Assembly: GCA_905221615.1 (NCBI GenBank)
Contig: CAJNDT010003290.1
Coordinates: 434,001-498,000, forward strand
DNA length: 64,000 nt
Origin: Symbiodinium sp. CCMP2592
Taxonomy: Eukaryota; Sar; Dinophyceae; Suessiales; Symbiodiniaceae
Direction of reading: 5' to 3'
The notes below the pieces were generated by a model that was given only the letters and a program-made list of their open reading frames with translations, ran no database searches and had not been told where the DNA came from. The position numbers and the translations under genes are program-made. Of the stretch, positions 46,503 through 59,181 are shown piece by piece. Numbering within the stretch: the first letter of the stretch is position 1; each line of letters opens with the position of its first letter.

Positions 46503-48859
46503 GTACTTCTCGCGACGACCATTGCACGCCCTGCAAGAGTCCTGCATTCGCAGCATCTGTGCGCAGGAGGGCATTATGTCCCTAGCTCAGGGCATCGTGC
46601 ATTGGGCGCCGCCAGTGGCTGCCAGCGAGGCTGACCGGCTGCTCTGGGCCTTTGTGGTGTTGGGGCCTTGCTTGGTGGTTAGGTGGTGCCTTCGAAGGTC
46701 CAGTTTGGATTCTGAAATTGAGCACCATGTTCTGATGGATTCGGCAAAATTTAGTAAGCTCTGGCGTAAGGTTTTCTTTTTGAAGCCTCATATGCTTGCA
46801 AGTTTGCAAGTCTCCCTGCATGTAGATTCAATAACGAGTGGCACTTATCGCAATGTGTTCAGGATCCGACTTGCTGTGCAGAAGCATGCATTGGGCACTT
46901 TATACAAACGTCAGCAGCTTCCCAACGAGGCAGCCGCAAAAGCGGCAGGCGAGCCTGACACGAATTCATATTGCCACGATCTTAGTGACGCAGTCTTGCT
47001 GCCTGGGTTTTCCCGCGACGTGCTTGTCGACTCTGGCGGTGCAGACCTGCTGGTGGATTTACTCAGCAACTTTCACTCGCTCAGAATCCCTGCCGAGGCG
47101 CAGATGATGGATTGCCCGGGCCTCAAGGAGACCAGTATGTCACTGTTTGTCTTCTTATGGGACGTACCTTATTGTCCGTTAGGTCAAGCTGAACCCGACT
47201 GAGGCCGGTCCTGCGGGAAGCTCTGAAGGAGCCCTGGTGCATGCAAACGTAGGAGGTCGGAAAGTCTGTGGATTCAGGTGGGTGCCTTGTTGTTGTGAGT
47301 TTTGAACCCGATTCTGCTGCACTTTGCAACAGCCAATTGTTCGGAGTCGTGAGCCCGTTCGGCCGGCAACGTTGATGTTTCAGTGCTGGCAGGAGAAGCT
47401 GCGCCAGGAGAACGGCTTGGACGGCGTAGAGGCAGGCTGTTTGCCGCAGACCTGTAGCAGGTAGCAGGCACCCAAATCCGAGCACTGCTCCAGCATCTGC
47501 GTCCGAGGATATGATGCTTTCTGCCGTGAGGTCATGGTGACGGCAGGAGCGAACCAGGCCTACACGAACCTAGTGTGCACTTTGCTCGACTCGCAGGACC
47601 GATGTGTCTTGGAATGCAGGCCTTCACTTGACCTAACTACTTGCGGCCCCCGTGGATTCTCTCGCCGCACCGGCGCACTGACACGTCACAGGTCATTAGG
47701 ATGCGTCTAGCCGTGAGGTGCATGCTGCAAAATTGTGAAGGATGCAGCTGTCTTGTTCAGCCCCTTCTACTTCAACCACCGGATGCGATCTCAGTCTGAC
47801 CAGTGCTACTACAGCCGGATCGATTGCACTTCCTGCTGTCTGCCAAGTGTAAGTGCTGTTCCGACGCTTCGACATGTGACCTATTGAACCCATTGATTGA
47901 GAAGCACAAGAATTGCCGCATAACGGGTTGTCAAATTTTGGTCCGCTGTCGGGTGCGTACGCACCCACATACGTACGTACATGCAAACTTGTATACAAAC
48001 AGAGACAGTGACAGGCAGACAGACAAACATGCATGCACACATACTTTGCATGAGTATGTGCGTGCGATCTCGATCCATGTCCTCGGCCTGAAATGTGCAC
48101 CTGCTGTAGGATGGCATTGCAGATGACCGGGGGGCACGCCTCTGTAGTGCTTGCGCCAAGCACACAGGACCGGCCTCAATTCTTAGTGGCTGTGAGACGG
48201 TGTAATTGTGGCTCGACGGAGGAGCGTCGGCCATTTTGCTGGAGCTTCTGTGGTGTTTCGTTGTAGAGCCATTGGCTTCAAACCGCGGGGATGTCCAAGA
48301 AGGCTTGGAACGCAGGGAAAGCAGATTGAAGGATTGTGTGCGAGGCAGAAAGATCCTGTAGTCATATTGGAAGGATATGCAAGTTTTGCTAACTTGTTTT
48401 CTTGTGAGAGGAAGCATCACTGAAGCCGCGACAGCATCATATTCGCCACCCTCCATGCCGCCACGATATTGCCACAACAACTAGCAGAATCACAGCTGCC
48501 AGCAGCAGCATCAAACATCAACGGCACCAGCAACGACGATGGCAACGATCACCACCATGGCGCATCATCATTATCAGCATCATCTTCAATGCGTTTGCCC
48601 TGGCAAGTGTGCATCCGCCTGACAGTATCAACTGCAAACGGCTCGTCATCCGAGGACTACCTCCCGGACGTTGACTGGCTTGAGAGGAGGCCCTCTACGG
48701 GCCATGTAGTGCATAGTCTGAGCTTTGAAATGCGAGGATGTAGAGTCCAGTTTGAAGCTCCTGCGAAGATATGTTGTTGTGGATCGCATTAACGCACCCT
48801 CACCCGGCCACCTTGGACTACAGTCGTCATTTTCCGATAGCAGGCGAAAGACATGGTTT

Positions 48860-48890
<31 letters not shown>

Positions 48891-51800
48891 CTGTGCGTCT
48901 CTATGGACTCTATGTTATGTGGCCACGACATCCCAGACGTAGTTGCATAAAACTGAGGGCTGGAACTTGGATGATACCGGCTTGCGCGCCTTTTCATGTG
49001 TCGTTTTCGCGAGGTCGGTTCTGTCTAGGAGTAGGACCTGAACACGTTGCTGCGGCACAGCCGGTTTCTTCTGAAGGCTACCTGTGGCTTCTCCAGTGAC
49101 AATTGGGACCCTACGATATCCTAGGATGCCGTTGGCGTCGGTGAGCTTGTGAGGCTGGCGGAGCCACCGGTTGGCGAGCGGATTCGCATGGTTACAGTCG
49201 CGGGGATCCAAGCCCGAAACGTCAGCCACTGTGAGGGAGTCAGGGTTTAAAGGTTTGGGCAGTGTCAGAACGAGTATATGGGCCAACAGGTTCGGCGGGC
49301 TTTATGCGGGATGAGTGTTCGAGGTTGAGGAGAGTGGGAGGAGTGCAGCGTGGGGTCGCGGGTGGCTCTTTGCCTTCCCGGGTCCCAGCCTTGAGCCTTG
49401 TATCTTCAGGTGTTTTGTGCTGGGCATTACTGCTGCTTCGTGTCAGCTTGTAGATACATGATGAGATCTGAGCAGGAACGCATTAGAGTCATCAGAGCCG
49501 GGGCGCGCAACTTCAAAGCATCGATGAAGATTCGATGATGTGCGTAGTATTGTATGCTTGTGCTTGGATGAGAGGAGGGTTGTCTCGATTCACGTTTGTT
49601 TTGCAATCAGTACATGACGAACCCTGCAGAGCCGAATCGTACAGGTAAGCTGCGTGTCTCCACGGCTGCAGAGGTCAACCCTGGCAATCCAACCGGCATG
49701 ATCCTACCGAAAGCGATGCCCGGTAGCCCGCTGTTTTCCTGGGCTTCGGGGAATTCGAGGGTTCAAGGTGTCTGCGTACAGGCTGCAGAGCGGGGCTGGG
49801 CTTTAGATGCTGCATATCAGATTGAAGAGCAGAGAAGCAGAAGTGCAGGGCTTTCTGCCGGACAGACGAAGAAAGCCGGGCCAGCTGCACTGAAGATCTT
49901 GAGCAATCCCGAATTCCTCTTGTTTGGGTGGGGGGTTGTGTGCCTCAGACGACCCCTTTGAAGTCATGCTGCCACGCGATGCTGCAGGCTCGATCGGTTG
50001 TCTGCTCTGTGCAAAAAGCATGGCGCTTGGCTGGTCATGGACAACACCTACGAGCATTTTACGTACGAAGAGGAGTGCGAAGTGCTTCGCTGCTTCATGC
50101 TTTGTCATCACTTTAAGGGATGTGTCTCTGCTTAGAGGCTTGTGAGTGCGCAGCGGCTGAAAGTATCTGAAAGTAGTCAAAATGAGTGAAGTAAAGCGCT
50201 GCAGGCATTGGACGTTTCCGAAATCAATGGGACAGGCCCCATCGCAGTGAATAGCAGAATCGGGAGTATCAACGATCACAGCCTATAACATGCGCCAGAC
50301 AGACGCCCGCCAGTGAGCCCAGCTGCCGGGCAGAACAATGGTAGTGGTATCACGATGTTCCCTCGTTGGAGTTACCTAGCATGCGTTTGTTCTTCACCAG
50401 GACGGCCACCCGTCCCACAGCTGCGTCAGTGGAGACCACGTGGTGAACGTCTTCTCATTTAGCAAGGCGCGTCTTCAATTTCTTTGTTGCCGCAGATATG
50501 GGTGTCACCATGGTTCGGGAAACTTTATCCCCCACGCCCTACCTACACCGTTGATACGTACACCAGCCAGAAAGTTTTGGAGGCTCCAAGCAATCCAGCC
50601 AACTCCTGCATTCCGTGGAATCGCACAGGCCTTTGGAATGATGGGATGGCGCGTAGGCGCCAGATTCCGTGTAGCTGAGAGAGGAGCGATGGCAAGTGCC
50701 CTTGGGTGGCCGGGGACTTCAAGTTGTGAGCATGGTGTGAGAGAGGGTGCATGAAGAGATAGATGGTAGATGTTCGACAGATCTACGATCCTGTGCAGGC
50801 TACTTGGCCGGGTGCTCGGCTTGCTCGGCTTCTGACATCTTCCAGAACTCTGGCTCCATGAGCTGACAAACCAGGCGTTCCCACCCAGCCTGCTGCCGGA
50901 ACTCATGAAAGCTTGGCCCTCAGCCTTCATACTTGGAAGGGTTTGCTCTATACGATCAATCGAAAGTACCTTCTTCTACATGCGGTTGGCCAGAGCAAAG
51001 TGTGGCAGCAAGTCTAAGCTTGATCGCTGCCAGGCAGCCGAATCGCCCCCCCGTACCATGATATGTCCGAATATGACGGCAGCTCGAACTATTGCGATGC
51101 TCGTGACTGACATCGTTGTCTCCGCAGCTTAACGGTGTCAAGTGTCAAGAGGCTGGCGTACGCACACTGACCCACGCACAGGGGCAAGCACGGAGAGTTT
51201 TCATCAGCTTGAACGGCAAATGCTGCCACTTGCAACACAAATACATACAGGCATACAGACATGTGAAGCTCTGAGTAAAACCACCCAGCAAGTCTAGGTT
51301 CAAGACACCATCGCGATATGCCCGACGGTGGTGTCGCAGAAGGCTCCGGGTTGGCAGACGAAGGGTGCAACTGGGGACACGTAACATACAGGAGCCAGTG
51401 CATCATCCCGATGGGAAGCCACATGTCCTCGGTAGCAGACAGATACGAAGCGTCGCCTTCTCGCACACAGAAAGAAGCATGGGACAACAGCAACCTGAGC
51501 CACTGAATCTGACACAGGTGGCACTTGCTGCGCTAGGCGCTGGCAGGGCGTGGGTGCAGCGACCTGAGCGTGTTTTCAAGATTAGTGCAGTCATACTCAC
51601 ACTTGTTATCGTCATCACGATGGTTCGTAGCTAGCAGCAGAGAAGGAATCGTGGTGATCGTCGTCGTCGTAGTCCTAGTCCTAGTTCTAGTAGTCGTCGT
51701 AGTAGCAGTAGTAGTAGTGGTAGTAGTAGCAGCAGGAGTAGTAGTAGAAGAAGAAGTACGGGAACAACTGGTGCCGCCAGTGCTGCTCCGTTTCCGCCAC

Positions 51801-53855
51801 TCCCGCGACAACGACTTAGTGCTAGTCGTGTGCACTACCACCATCACGACCCTCGTCGATATCTCATCACCACCAACACTAAGGATCAGCATGAATAATC
51901 TTCTTCCATGACACCATCCCCATGAAACTATCATCTTCCTTTCCATAAGCGTCGACGTTGCCCTCGCCACCATCCCATTCGGCGAATCAGTCAAAGCATC
52001 AACACCATCATGACTGACCTCCGTGCGCCACATTCATTGACTACACTTTAACAGCAAGCCCCCTTTCGGTGGTTGAAGTTGATGCAAGGCGAAACATGCT
52101 GCATGACTGAGCGCATCTGAGCGCTCTGACCCGCATCAGGAAGGAACACGTCCGCGGCCTGAAAGAGAACAAGCGTCTGGTAATCCAAGCTCTGACAGAA
52201 ACGCTCGGTCCCGGCCCCAGTTGGTTGGGTTCGGAGGCACATGAGGCACTGGGGAAGTTGTTGGAGCCATCATTCGCTTTTGAAACCATGTCTTGCAGTG
52301 CAGAAGCGCCGGCATGATTTCAGGTGGCAGTCTAATAAATCATAGAAGGTCAGTCCACTTTGCATGTCACCACTGCTTATAGTGCTAAAGTTAAGCTTTT
52401 GCGAGGAGCTGAGGGCGTCGGTTATCTCGAGTGTAGAACACCACGCATCCGTATAGGCGCCTGCAGTAGTGCTGCAACAGCAATGCCAATGGCAAACACA
52501 GCAACCAGGCCCCGGCAGCGTTGCAGGCTGGCGGAGATTTGCACTTATCGTGAGGGATCAAGAGTCGATTGGCTCACGAATTCCTCACGGGCTTCTGCCG
52601 TATCGAATCGAGCAAGGGCGAATGTAGCAGCTAAGTGCATCATTTAGGCCTGACGCCGCATACCACAATTTTGCAAGATCTTGATGATACTGGAAAGTGT
52701 TTCCGTCTAGTCGGTATCACTTGTTTTCTGGGTTGTTGCCATTAGTAGATTGAAGCTTCGTGTTGCTTTGGCCTTTATTACAATTCCAATTCCTTGGAGG
52801 CGGCTCGGGCGCGATCTATCTCATGGCAAAGCTGCCCAAAGGTTTCGAAAACGTGTGGGGCCCTGGGGCCCGGCAGAGGCAAACTCTCGGGCTTCTTGGA
52901 GAGTTAAGTGGGTTTTTTTGGCTCAAGGCCTCAGGGCTCTTTTGGTCAGGCGATGCCAGATTTTAGGGGTCATGTCGACTCGAATGCTGATGAGATGAGT
53001 GCCACCTGTACTTCCCAAAGATGCTACCCACGATCGGTGCCTCGTCACCCAGGACACGCGCGTAGTGGAATGGCTCAGCGAAAAGTTGCGACCTCGGCTT
53101 GTGAAAGGCAGCAATGGCACAGCTGGTGGGACTGGCGATGCTTCTGCTAGCGCTCAGTAATGACGATGACGAAGAAGATCACCTCGCCGATCGTGGTACT
53201 CGCAATGGTGTTGTCGTCGATGTTGGACTCGCCGTTACGGTTGTTTGTTCTCCTTGTTGCTGTTGCAGCCCTGTCGCTGCTGGTGCCGCTGTTGCTGCTA
53301 TTGTCGTTGTTGCTGCTGTCGCCCAAGCTGCTGTTGATATGGCACGGCCACCCGTGGCTATGGATGACGATTATGCTCAGGCAAGCAAGACCACAGAGTT
53401 GACGGGAGCTTTGTATACGAAAGGCTACAAAAACCGTAGGCCAAGGCTTTGTCAGCCTGCAAGAGTGGACATGCATGCGTGCAAGCATTGCGCAGGCATG
53501 GCGACATCTTTCTATTCACTCCCCGTATATCTTTGGAAAACTCCCTTTGGGACCAGGCATCGCGTTTGTGCCATTCCTGGCTCCGCCTGCGGCCATTTGG
53601 CAGCACTTATAGGGACCTTTAGCATCAGTCGGCCTCCGCTTTCAAAGTCTTCGTCGCGAGTCGTCGCGAGTCGACTCTCGTCGCGTCTGAGGCGCCCCGG
53701 GGGAGATCCGCGTCTGCTACGCGAACCTGGCGCCCGAGAAGTGCGCCGAGGCAGCGAGGCGCCTCAAGGCGGCGAAGGGAGAGAGACAGAGAGAGATTCG
53801 GAGAGAGAGAGCAACGGGGAACTTCTTCAGTTTGGGAGGGAGCTTCCCAAACTAA
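46503..53855 (+). CDS. PLP-dependent class I/II aminotransferase, 22 exons recovered
   Basis: A fold-type I aminotransferase, resembling kynurenine/methionine aminotransferases. Exons: 46503-46629, 46930-46977, about 47098-47127, 47393-47431, 47531-47596, 47741-47781, 48110-48167, 48655-48686, 49154-49199, 49674-49717, 49988-50069, 50401-50466, 50629-50656, 50799-50806, 50875-50910, 51298-51342, 51518-about 51561, about 52140-52207, 52800-52846, 53053-53087, 53557-53591 and 53692-53855. Family motifs in order: IMSLAQGIVHWAPP, VMVTAGANQAYTNLV, VLFSPFYFNH, VNPGNPTGMILPK, WLVMDNTYEHF, VVNVFSFSKAFGMMGWRVG (the Lys at 50464-50466 should form the PLP aldimine), QDTIAICPTVVSQ, GAIYLMAKLP, CAIPGSACG and IRVCYANLAPEKC. 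The stop is TAA 53853-53855. Donors are mostly GC or GA. The N-terminal exon(s) upstream of 46503 are missing. Junctions around exons 2-3 and 17-18 are approximate. Confidence 0.92.
48862..48895. repeat. (GT)n microsatellite inside an aminotransferase intron
   Basis: A GTGTGCGT start followed by about ten uninterrupted GT units, within the 48687-49153 intron. Confidence 0.9.
51650..51775. repeat. GTC/GTA/GAA triplet microsatellite in an aminotransferase intron
   Basis: Tandem GTC, then TAG/GTA, then AGA/AGT triplets. Val-rich and Thr-rich frames on the two strands are artefacts. Confidence 0.85.
52915..52926 (+). other. DinoSL-like 12-mer inside an intron
   Basis: TTTTGGCTCAAG equals the last twelve bases of the dinoflagellate spliced leader, preceded by further T. 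It lies in the intron 52847-53052 of the aminotransferase gene. No cDNA-like sequence is recognised behind it. Confidence 0.25.
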
Positions 53856-56459
53856 AGGGACTTTCGGATATTCGATGCAGAGTCTTCGTTTCTATTCATC
53901 GCTCAGCTTGCGTGTTTGCAGCAGGGGATCTTTTAGCGAGCGCAGGCGTAACCTTCAGCGGTGTTACACGTAAGAAAGCCACTTCGGCTTCTGCCGCTGG
54001 TTAATACTTCTAGGTACCAAGCTGGTGCTACTTTAGGGAGTCATGTCGGCTTGGATTTCAAGGCCGGGCTCAGCGAACTCCGTGAGAACGGCCCGACAAT
54101 TTTCCAGTGACTGCGGTGAGCCTTCTTCAACACGAACGATATACATGAAAGAATGCCCTGATTATGGAAAACGAAAGGGATCGCATCGGATCCGTTACAA
54201 GCAGCTCCTCTCGGTGTGTGAGAACTAACCTTAAACTGCAGTGCTTGTCCCCCTTGCGAATGTTTAGTTGTGGCCTGAGGGGTTTTAGATTCAGCTTCGC
54301 AATCAAAGCGGAGGAGTGAGGTTCACCAACGAACGAGTCAGCAAATGTTTGATTTACTGACTCGTCCAGCAGTGGTCTGCACTCAAGACTGACTTACAGT
54401 TTTCAGCCATGAAGAAACGTCGCAGACGAAAGCAGGGGCAAGACGGCTTCACGACGGTCTAGTCGCCAGCTTCGAATGGCATCAAGCAAGTACGTTAAGT
54501 AATCTTCTGCAGTAGAGACGCTGCTTGAAGAAGCGCAGGACAACGAGGAGCACCTTCAGCCGCAGAAAGCCAAACCCAACCCTCACGCCTGCAACCCTTT
54601 ACTGCAAGTGCCGCCGAGACGAACCTTGCTCATAAGATGCCTGCTGCACGACCCAAACTGAACGTCGACCCCTTAAGCGGCAATGATCCGTGAAAGGCTA
54701 TGAGGCATGCAGTGTTGTGGTGGCTGCGAGCTGTACTGTGCAAGTCTTGCCATCCACCTTCGGCCATCTAGTTGAGAGCTCGTTCTCAAACCGAGTCTTT
54801 TTACGACAAACAATGGACAACATCGATACGCACTAAAAAGATATGTAGCCGATATTCCTTGGATTGGTATTGCATACGGAGTCTCCCACGGGCCATTGCA
54901 AGGGTCCTGAAACCAAAGTTTTGGTGGCCCAATATGCCTTTCCCCAACTAAGCCCTGAACGGCCCCCGAATAAATGCAGCTGGAGTCATGGAGACCGCAA
55001 GGGTTAGTGAGAAGCTGAGCACCTTTTTCACCGTTGGGATGTGGCTTTGCCGTAACTGATGCGAAGCTTGGGAGCTCATCGGCAGTGTGCGTGCCATGGG
55101 CATGATTTCCTTCGTGAGCCGCGGGGCGCGTGGTTTTAAGGCCAGTTGCACGCCGCCATACGGTCCCTCACTGTTGTCTGCGCTGTCCAGGTGTGTTTCG
55201 TTCCGAGAGGGCCGTCATAATGCAGTCGACCGGGTCAGATAGGTATCGGTATGTTAGCAGGCGCTATGGCGGTGTTCTTTCTGACATTATGAGCGGTGCA
55301 AGTGGTCTCGGTTCATTTATCTCATTCAGCTGCCTGGCAGGCAGGTTGGTCATGCACCCGAGGCTGCAGGCAATTTCTTGCCTCGTTGCCAGGACCCCGG
55401 AGGAACGATGTGTTAAAAGCGCGTGAATCGCAAATGCCTTCCTAAGGACCACGGGCAATGTTCGATGCTTCATGCATGCATCGTCCGATAATGCAGAAGT
55501 GTTAAAGACTACTGCGCTATACGTATTTGTGGTGGTGCTTGCACATTTACGTGATTCAGCCTCGGGCGCATCAGTATGGCATCCTGGTCTTTGTTGCCAT
55601 CGCTGCTTTGCGTGATGCAGGGGATTCGTTCCTTCATGCCACAACTCCCTCCGCGTCTGCTTTCGCGCTTCACCCGCACCACATGAGACAACCGTCCCTG
55701 AGTCAAATTCCTGCCTTGGTTGCGACTTGTCGATCCAGATCCTCAAAGCTTGAATCCCTGATCCCTACAAGCCGACCACAGCTTACAGACAAGTTGCTGC
55801 GCCCCTGAGTTGTGAGGTGCCACTAGGGGCAGCTGGGGCGCCGAGTACAGTGCTCCAGGGATCGGAATCGTTGGTTCGGACAGTGGGCGAGGATTTTGGA
55901 TGGATAGCTTCTTATGCTTAAGGTGGATCAAAGCCTCGTGCTGCTCGCTGTTGTTTGGAGGGAGCGTTGAAAGGTCCCGGCCTCTGTCTAAACAGGCCTG
56001 GCAGCATGCTCGGATCAAGTCGTGTAGTGAATGTCTTGATGGAAGACCGGTGCATACTCCAAGTTACTAAATCGCAAGCGAGCCAGTAAGGTTTAGATCA
56101 AACTCCTGGCACGAAACTTGAAACCAACTAGACCTCTCTTTCACAGAAATGCTGACCCCCCTGCCAAACACCCTCCTCTAGAAAGATTAGAAAGGCATTC
56201 TCGGTGAGCCAAGGGCCAGACAAGACGGCCTCAAAACAATCCATATTAGACCCTGATAAGGCAGGCGAAAAGAGACCTATCAGGGCTTATTTGACCTTGA
56301 CAAGTTTCAGCCCCAAAAATGCGCCCGAAAGCCAATGCGCCCTTCGCCGTCGGCAAGACACTGACACAGTTCGAGGAAGCAGCGTCTAGCGAAAAAGTTT
56401 TAATAAGAGTTTTTGTTCGAATGTTACGGATAGCACCCAAAACAATAGTACAGCCAGGG
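53856..56459. other. no supportable gene
   Basis: No exon chain. A + frame at 55219-55426 and minus frames at 55264-55746 lack recognisable features. Confidence 0.35.
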
Positions 56460-56736
56460 TCAAAATAAGGGCAACATAAGGTCACAATCAGGCCGAAATC
56501 AAATCAACCATGAAATCAAAATTAGGCCGAAATGATGTGAACATAAAGTAAAACCGAGGCAGAAATAAGGTCGAAAGAAGATCGAAATAAGCGAAATACG
56601 CTCAACATAAAGTCGAGATAAGGTCACACTAAGTTCGAAACAAGGTCAAAACAAGGTTTTCCCCATTGTTTTAGCAGGGTGGACCAAGAAGACCCAAAAC
56701 ATGGTCACAATAAAGTAGAAATAAGGTCAACATAAG
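56460..56736. repeat. degenerate A-rich tandem repeat with a period near 11 bp
   Basis: Units approximating TCRAAATAAGG follow one another from 56460 to 56656 (18 units of 10-12 bases, mean about 10.9). After a break, three further units lie at 56705-56736. Examples are TCAAAATAAGG, GCAACATAAGG, CAGAAATAAGG and TCGAGATAAGG. No coding frame runs through it. Confidence 0.8.
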
Positions 56737-58195
56737 ACAGCAGTAACGACAAATTCAATCCAACATCCGCATTGTGTCTTTAAGTTGGCAGGACCAAGAA
56801 GATAAGGTTCCAAACAAGTTCAGAATACAACGGGAATAAGGGTGCCCAACTCCGCGCACACAAAACTAACAGGCCAAGCACCCGAAGAAGAATTCGTCAT
56901 CCCAAACAACAAAGACCCTGTCCACAGAAGTAATTAAGCCTTAACGAGACTTTTTCTGTTCTGCCACACGTGGTCCATCATTGGGGTCTAGATATGGTGG
57001 GGGGAGGGGTTTAAGAGGGGGGGATTTGGCACCTGTGACTCTTCAGACTTTAGTAACTAAAACGGTCTGTGATCTACGAAGGATGTCCGAGCATACGTGA
57101 AGGAAGTGCAGCTAACCCTCAAACGCAGCCTCTCTGTTATCCTGCAAGCCACGCAGCAGTGCTGCACTACGAGGTTACGATTCATGTGCCGTCTCGCACC
57201 GGCCAGCGTTGGCGGCAAATGTGCCGTGAGGAGCAAGTCCAGGAGGACCGGGCAAGCTCAAAGCGAAACGGGGGGGGCAGGACGGTCCGAAAATTTTACC
57301 TGTGTAGCAGTGTAGCATTTCAGCGACCTCTCTGCACGGTCGGTGTGCTGCCTGGCGTAGCTTCTGTCAACCATCAGAGCGAACAAGCTGTAAACCTCAG
57401 GGGCAAATGCTGTCTGGTCTCATCAGAGCGCGGCAGGAGGCATCCACTGCAGTTTTCAGTGTTGCATGTGCTACGGACTTGCTGCTGCCGCGGCTCCTAC
57501 TGCTCTACAATCTCTACGGCTGACCATCTAACTCACTGTACCTGCCCACCTAGGCAGGTAGCTGGCACGAAATACCTACTTCCCAGCTTACGACCTCCTC
57601 CTACTGTCGCCTCCGCCGCCGCCAGCACAAGAACTACTCTTGCTACGGTTGCAACTACTGCGGCTACCACTCCAGCACCAAGACTTGCGTGATGATGCAG
57701 AATGTTCTGCTGTTTTCATCCACATGCAGTAGTAAAAGCAATCACCGCTGTCGTGGCAGGCACCACGACGACGACTACATACTACGACGTACATATCACT
57801 ACATGACACCATCATAGCAATACATATCACCACATACCAGTGCACAATACGACGTGATATTAACTACACACTTCTACGCACTACTACATACTATGTACTA
57901 CACGACTATGCACCAATGCTCTGATGACGACGACGACCACCACCACCGGCGTCACTACAAACACCACCAGAACCTCCTTACCCTAATCCGAGAAGCTGTT
58001 TATGAAAGCACCATCCATGGGGGTCCTTTTCGCTTCGTTGTGTTGGAGATAGGGTGTGCTGGTTTCAGACTTGTAATGCCGCTTGCCGTGGCTTCTCCTC
58101 CGACTATTCTGGCTTCAGCATCTAGTACATGTGTCCTTGACCACAAGCTGTGTGGTTAAACCTTAGAATGCTGTTTCAGCACTGACTTTGTCGCC
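56737..58195. other. no supportable gene; triplet-repeat patches
   Basis: Only short frames. 57590-57680 and 57750-57960 are rich in ACT/CTC/CAC triplets and ACTACA units. Confidence 0.4.
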
Positions 58196-58197
58196 AG

Positions 58198-58290
58198 CTC
58201 TTGGACGAAGTGGCCTCGGAGGTTGTGGACAAGGCCTCCGAAACTGCTGAGAGACTCTGTCAAATTCTGACGCCAGGCCTGAATGAAGGA
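58198..58290 (+). CDS. unidentified exon, helical
   Basis: After CGCCAG the frame reads LLDEVASEVVDKASETAE then RLCQILTPGL. It is a well-formed amphipathic helix. A second patch at about 58607-58680 (RFDADALDGALEIFGFAG) may be a neighbouring exon. The family is unknown. Confidence 0.35.
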
Positions 58291-58980
58291 ATTAAGGGGC
58301 TTATCTACGGAACTCTGGTGTTATCGGTCACCAGGTGCCTAGCCGTCCAGACACCCTGCAGCCGTCGGAGCGCATCCCGGAAAGCTGCAGGCAGGGTAGT
58401 AGTGCACAGTGCGCTGGGCTTCGGCCTAATTTTCCATAGCTACCGGTGCTGCATTCCGTTTTTTGTTCAGAAAAGCATCTCCACCGAGTTTTGAAATGCA
58501 GCAGAGATTTATGCAACAGCTGCTACCGCGGTAAACTTATATACACACATCTGGGATTGGAATGCATCATAGCCCGGAGCCGGCATCATCCCAATGCTTT
58601 GTCACAAGGTTCGATGCTGATGCTCTGGATGGTGCTCTCGAGATCTTCGGATTTGCAGGCCCTGCACTCGTCCTGCTGCGAAAGTTTCTTGCTGGGATGC
58701 CACCGATAACAGAAAATCACGCCACCCCGAATAACAAGCAAGTGCCATCTTTGATGAGAGAGTGGATTGCAAGTGCCATCAGACTTTGGGATGCCTCGTG
58801 CCACGAAGTATGCACCACGCAGACGTGAGGCGATGCAAAAGCTAGGGGGTTGACCCATATTCGAAACAATAACCTGAGAAGCCCAGAGGGTTTCCTGACC
58901 ACTCTCCGAGGCAACGAGATCGAGTGCCCGGATTTGTTCATGAAAGCAGATCGAAGCTCAGCATGTTGCGGAAGCAGCCG

Positions 58981-58982
58981 CC

Positions 58983-59017
<35 letters not shown>

Positions 59018-59141
59018 GTCATCCTCTCCTCCTCCTCTTCATCATGCACATGCTGGTCCTCGTCTTCGTCCTCATCCTCGTCATCATCATCGTCATCATC
59101 ATTGTTATCATCATCATCATCATCATCGTTATGATGATCGA

Positions 59142-59180
<39 letters not shown>

Positions 59181-59181
59181 C
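58981..59181. repeat. (ATC)n array followed by inverted (GAT)n array
   Basis: ATC triplets with GTC/CTC interruptions run to about 59131. After TTATGATGATCGA the complementary (GAT)n runs to about 59180. The two halves can pair as a long hairpin. Confidence 0.9.

Noticed and set aside
49617-49645. Exon reading SRIVQ before VNPGNPTG
   Set aside because: The frame has a TGA just upstream. The exon at 49154-49199 (AEPPVGERIRMVTV) fits phase, AG|G and the family better.
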